Positions 4,792-5,378 of a stretch of 5,378 nucleotides of DNA are shown here, piece after piece; the first letter of the stretch is position 1; each line of letters begins with the position of its first letter. The notes beneath the pieces are model-generated. The model was not told the origin of the DNA. It did not search any database and saw nothing but the letters and a program-made list of their open reading frames with translations. Origin of the DNA: a bacterium (GTDB taxonomy: Bacteria; Desulfobacterota; DSWW01). The position numbers and the translations under genes are program-made. Location of the stretch: contig JAUWSZ010000232.1 in assembly GCA_030609865.1 (NCBI GenBank), positions 1-5,378 of the forward strand, given 5' to 3'.

Positions 4792-5378
4792 CTAGCGTCC
4801 GCTTCTTGCTCGGTATGCCGCCTCGAGCTTCTCGGCTGCCAGGGAGAGGGTCTCGTCGGTCTTGCAGAAGCAGAAGCGAACCAGGGTTCGTGCCAACTCC
4901 TTGTGCGCCTCGGAATAGAAGGCGCTCGGCGGTATGGCGCCGACGCCCACCTCTGTCGTGAGATATCTGCAGAAGTCCGCGTCGTTGTCAAAGCCCCAAG
5001 ACCCGCAATCCGCGAGGATGAAGTAGGTCCCTTCGGGCACATAGGCCCGAAAACCACTCTCTTCGAGGGCCTGCACGAGGAAGTCCCGCTTTTTCTGGTA
5101 CATCTCTTGAAGCTCAGCGTAATATTCCCGCGGGCCCGCCTCCTCGAGCGCACAGGCCACGGCCTCCTGGAGTGGCGTGGTGACTGCATAGGGCACCCAC
5201 TGGTGCACCTTGCGAAGGGCCTCTGAAAGGGCCGGCGGCGCCACGGCCCAGCCGATCTTCCAGCCCGTGACCGAAAAGGTCTTGCCCGCGCTGTCCAGGG
5301 TGACCGTCCGCTCCCACAGGCCCGGCAGGGACGCCATGCGAATATGTTCGAGCCCGTCGAAGACCATCCTGTCGTAGA
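4792..5378 (-). CDS. Class I/II aminotransferase, kynurenine / glutamine transaminase K-like, C-terminal part
   Basis: Pyridoxal-phosphate enzyme of fold type I; its relatives transaminate aromatic amino acids, methionine, glutamine or kynurenine with a 2-oxoacid. About 195 residues are present; the start lies beyond the window and about half the usual 380-400 residues are missing. The visible part opens YDRMVFDGLEHIRMASLPGL, the stretch just before the cofactor lysine. That lysine is in SAGKTFSVTGWKIGW (codon at 5281-5283). TPLQEAVACAL follows, and the substrate-carboxylate arginine is probably in LVRFCFCK near the C-terminus. The stop is at 4792, 12 bp from the 28-bp inverted repeat. It could make arylpyruvates for IorAB, but it is on the opposite strand, so this is inference. 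Aspartate or methionine aminotransferase activity is an alternative. Confidence 0.85.
   Translation of the reverse strand, partial: YDRMVFDGLEHIRMASLPGLWERTVTLDSAGKTFSVTGWKIGWAVAPPALSEALRKVHQWVPYAVTTPLQEAVACALEEAGPREYYAELQEMYQKKRDFLVQALEESGFRAYVPEGTYFILADCGSWGFDNDADFCRYLTTEVGVGAIPPSAFYSEAHKELARTLVRFCFCKTDETLSLAAEKLEAAYRARSGR

Noticed and set aside
4657..5226. A 189-codon + strand frame running through the inverted repeat and across the aminotransferase gene
   Set aside because: It is antisense to a clear aminotransferase and starts inside the toxin-antitoxin promoter region; no domain is recognisable.

Overview
The window reads as a piece of a GC-rich bacterial chromosome. Protein sequences and gene order fit an anaerobe that uses 2-oxoacid:ferredoxin chemistry. 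My best guess is a Desulfobacterota / deltaproteobacterial lineage, because the ior-paaK-ACT cluster and this style of palindromic intergenic repeat are familiar from that group. This is inference from memory; no database was searched.

Left part (1-3979, + strand) is an arylpyruvate / arylacetate metabolism cluster. It holds the 3' part of iorA (indolepyruvate:ferredoxin oxidoreductase large subunit, cut by the window start), iorB (small subunit, TTG start), an AMP-forming phenylacetate-CoA ligase (paaK, TTG start) and a 143-residue tandem-ACT protein. The first three genes are packed with 13 and 18 bp gaps. The ACT gene is separated from paaK by a 249-bp spacer made largely of repeats: a 14-bp tandem duplication, a 12-bp-period GC-rich array, an imperfect palindrome and a perfect 10-bp hairpin. 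Together IorAB and the ligase would interconvert arylpyruvates, aryl-acetyl-CoA and arylacetates, either degrading aromatic amino acids with ferredoxin reduction or running in reverse to make them. The ACT protein is a plausible amino-acid sensor.

Middle part (3995-4682, - strand) is a toxin-antitoxin module that looks more AT-rich than its surroundings. A Phd/YefM-type antitoxin gene precedes a PIN-domain (VapC-type) toxin gene, with GTGA stop/start overlap. Upstream lie a good sigma-70-like promoter (TTGACA, 17 bp, CAAAAT) and an inverted repeat at the expected transcription start that could be the autoregulatory operator. The module runs convergent to the ior cluster with only 15 bp between stop codons.

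Right part (4694-5378) begins with a perfect 28-bp inverted repeat around a 30-nt loop, probably a small mobile or REP-like element. Next, on the - strand, is the C-terminal part of a fold-type I aminotransferase of the kynurenine/glutamine transaminase K type, cut by the window end. It could supply arylpyruvates to IorAB, although it is on the opposite strand and separated by the toxin-antitoxin module.

Nothing here is clearly a new system. The points most worth a second look are the 28-bp inverted repeat, the repeat-filled spacer that carries the ACT gene's ribosome binding site, and the possible functional link between the aminotransferase and the ior-paaK-ACT cluster.
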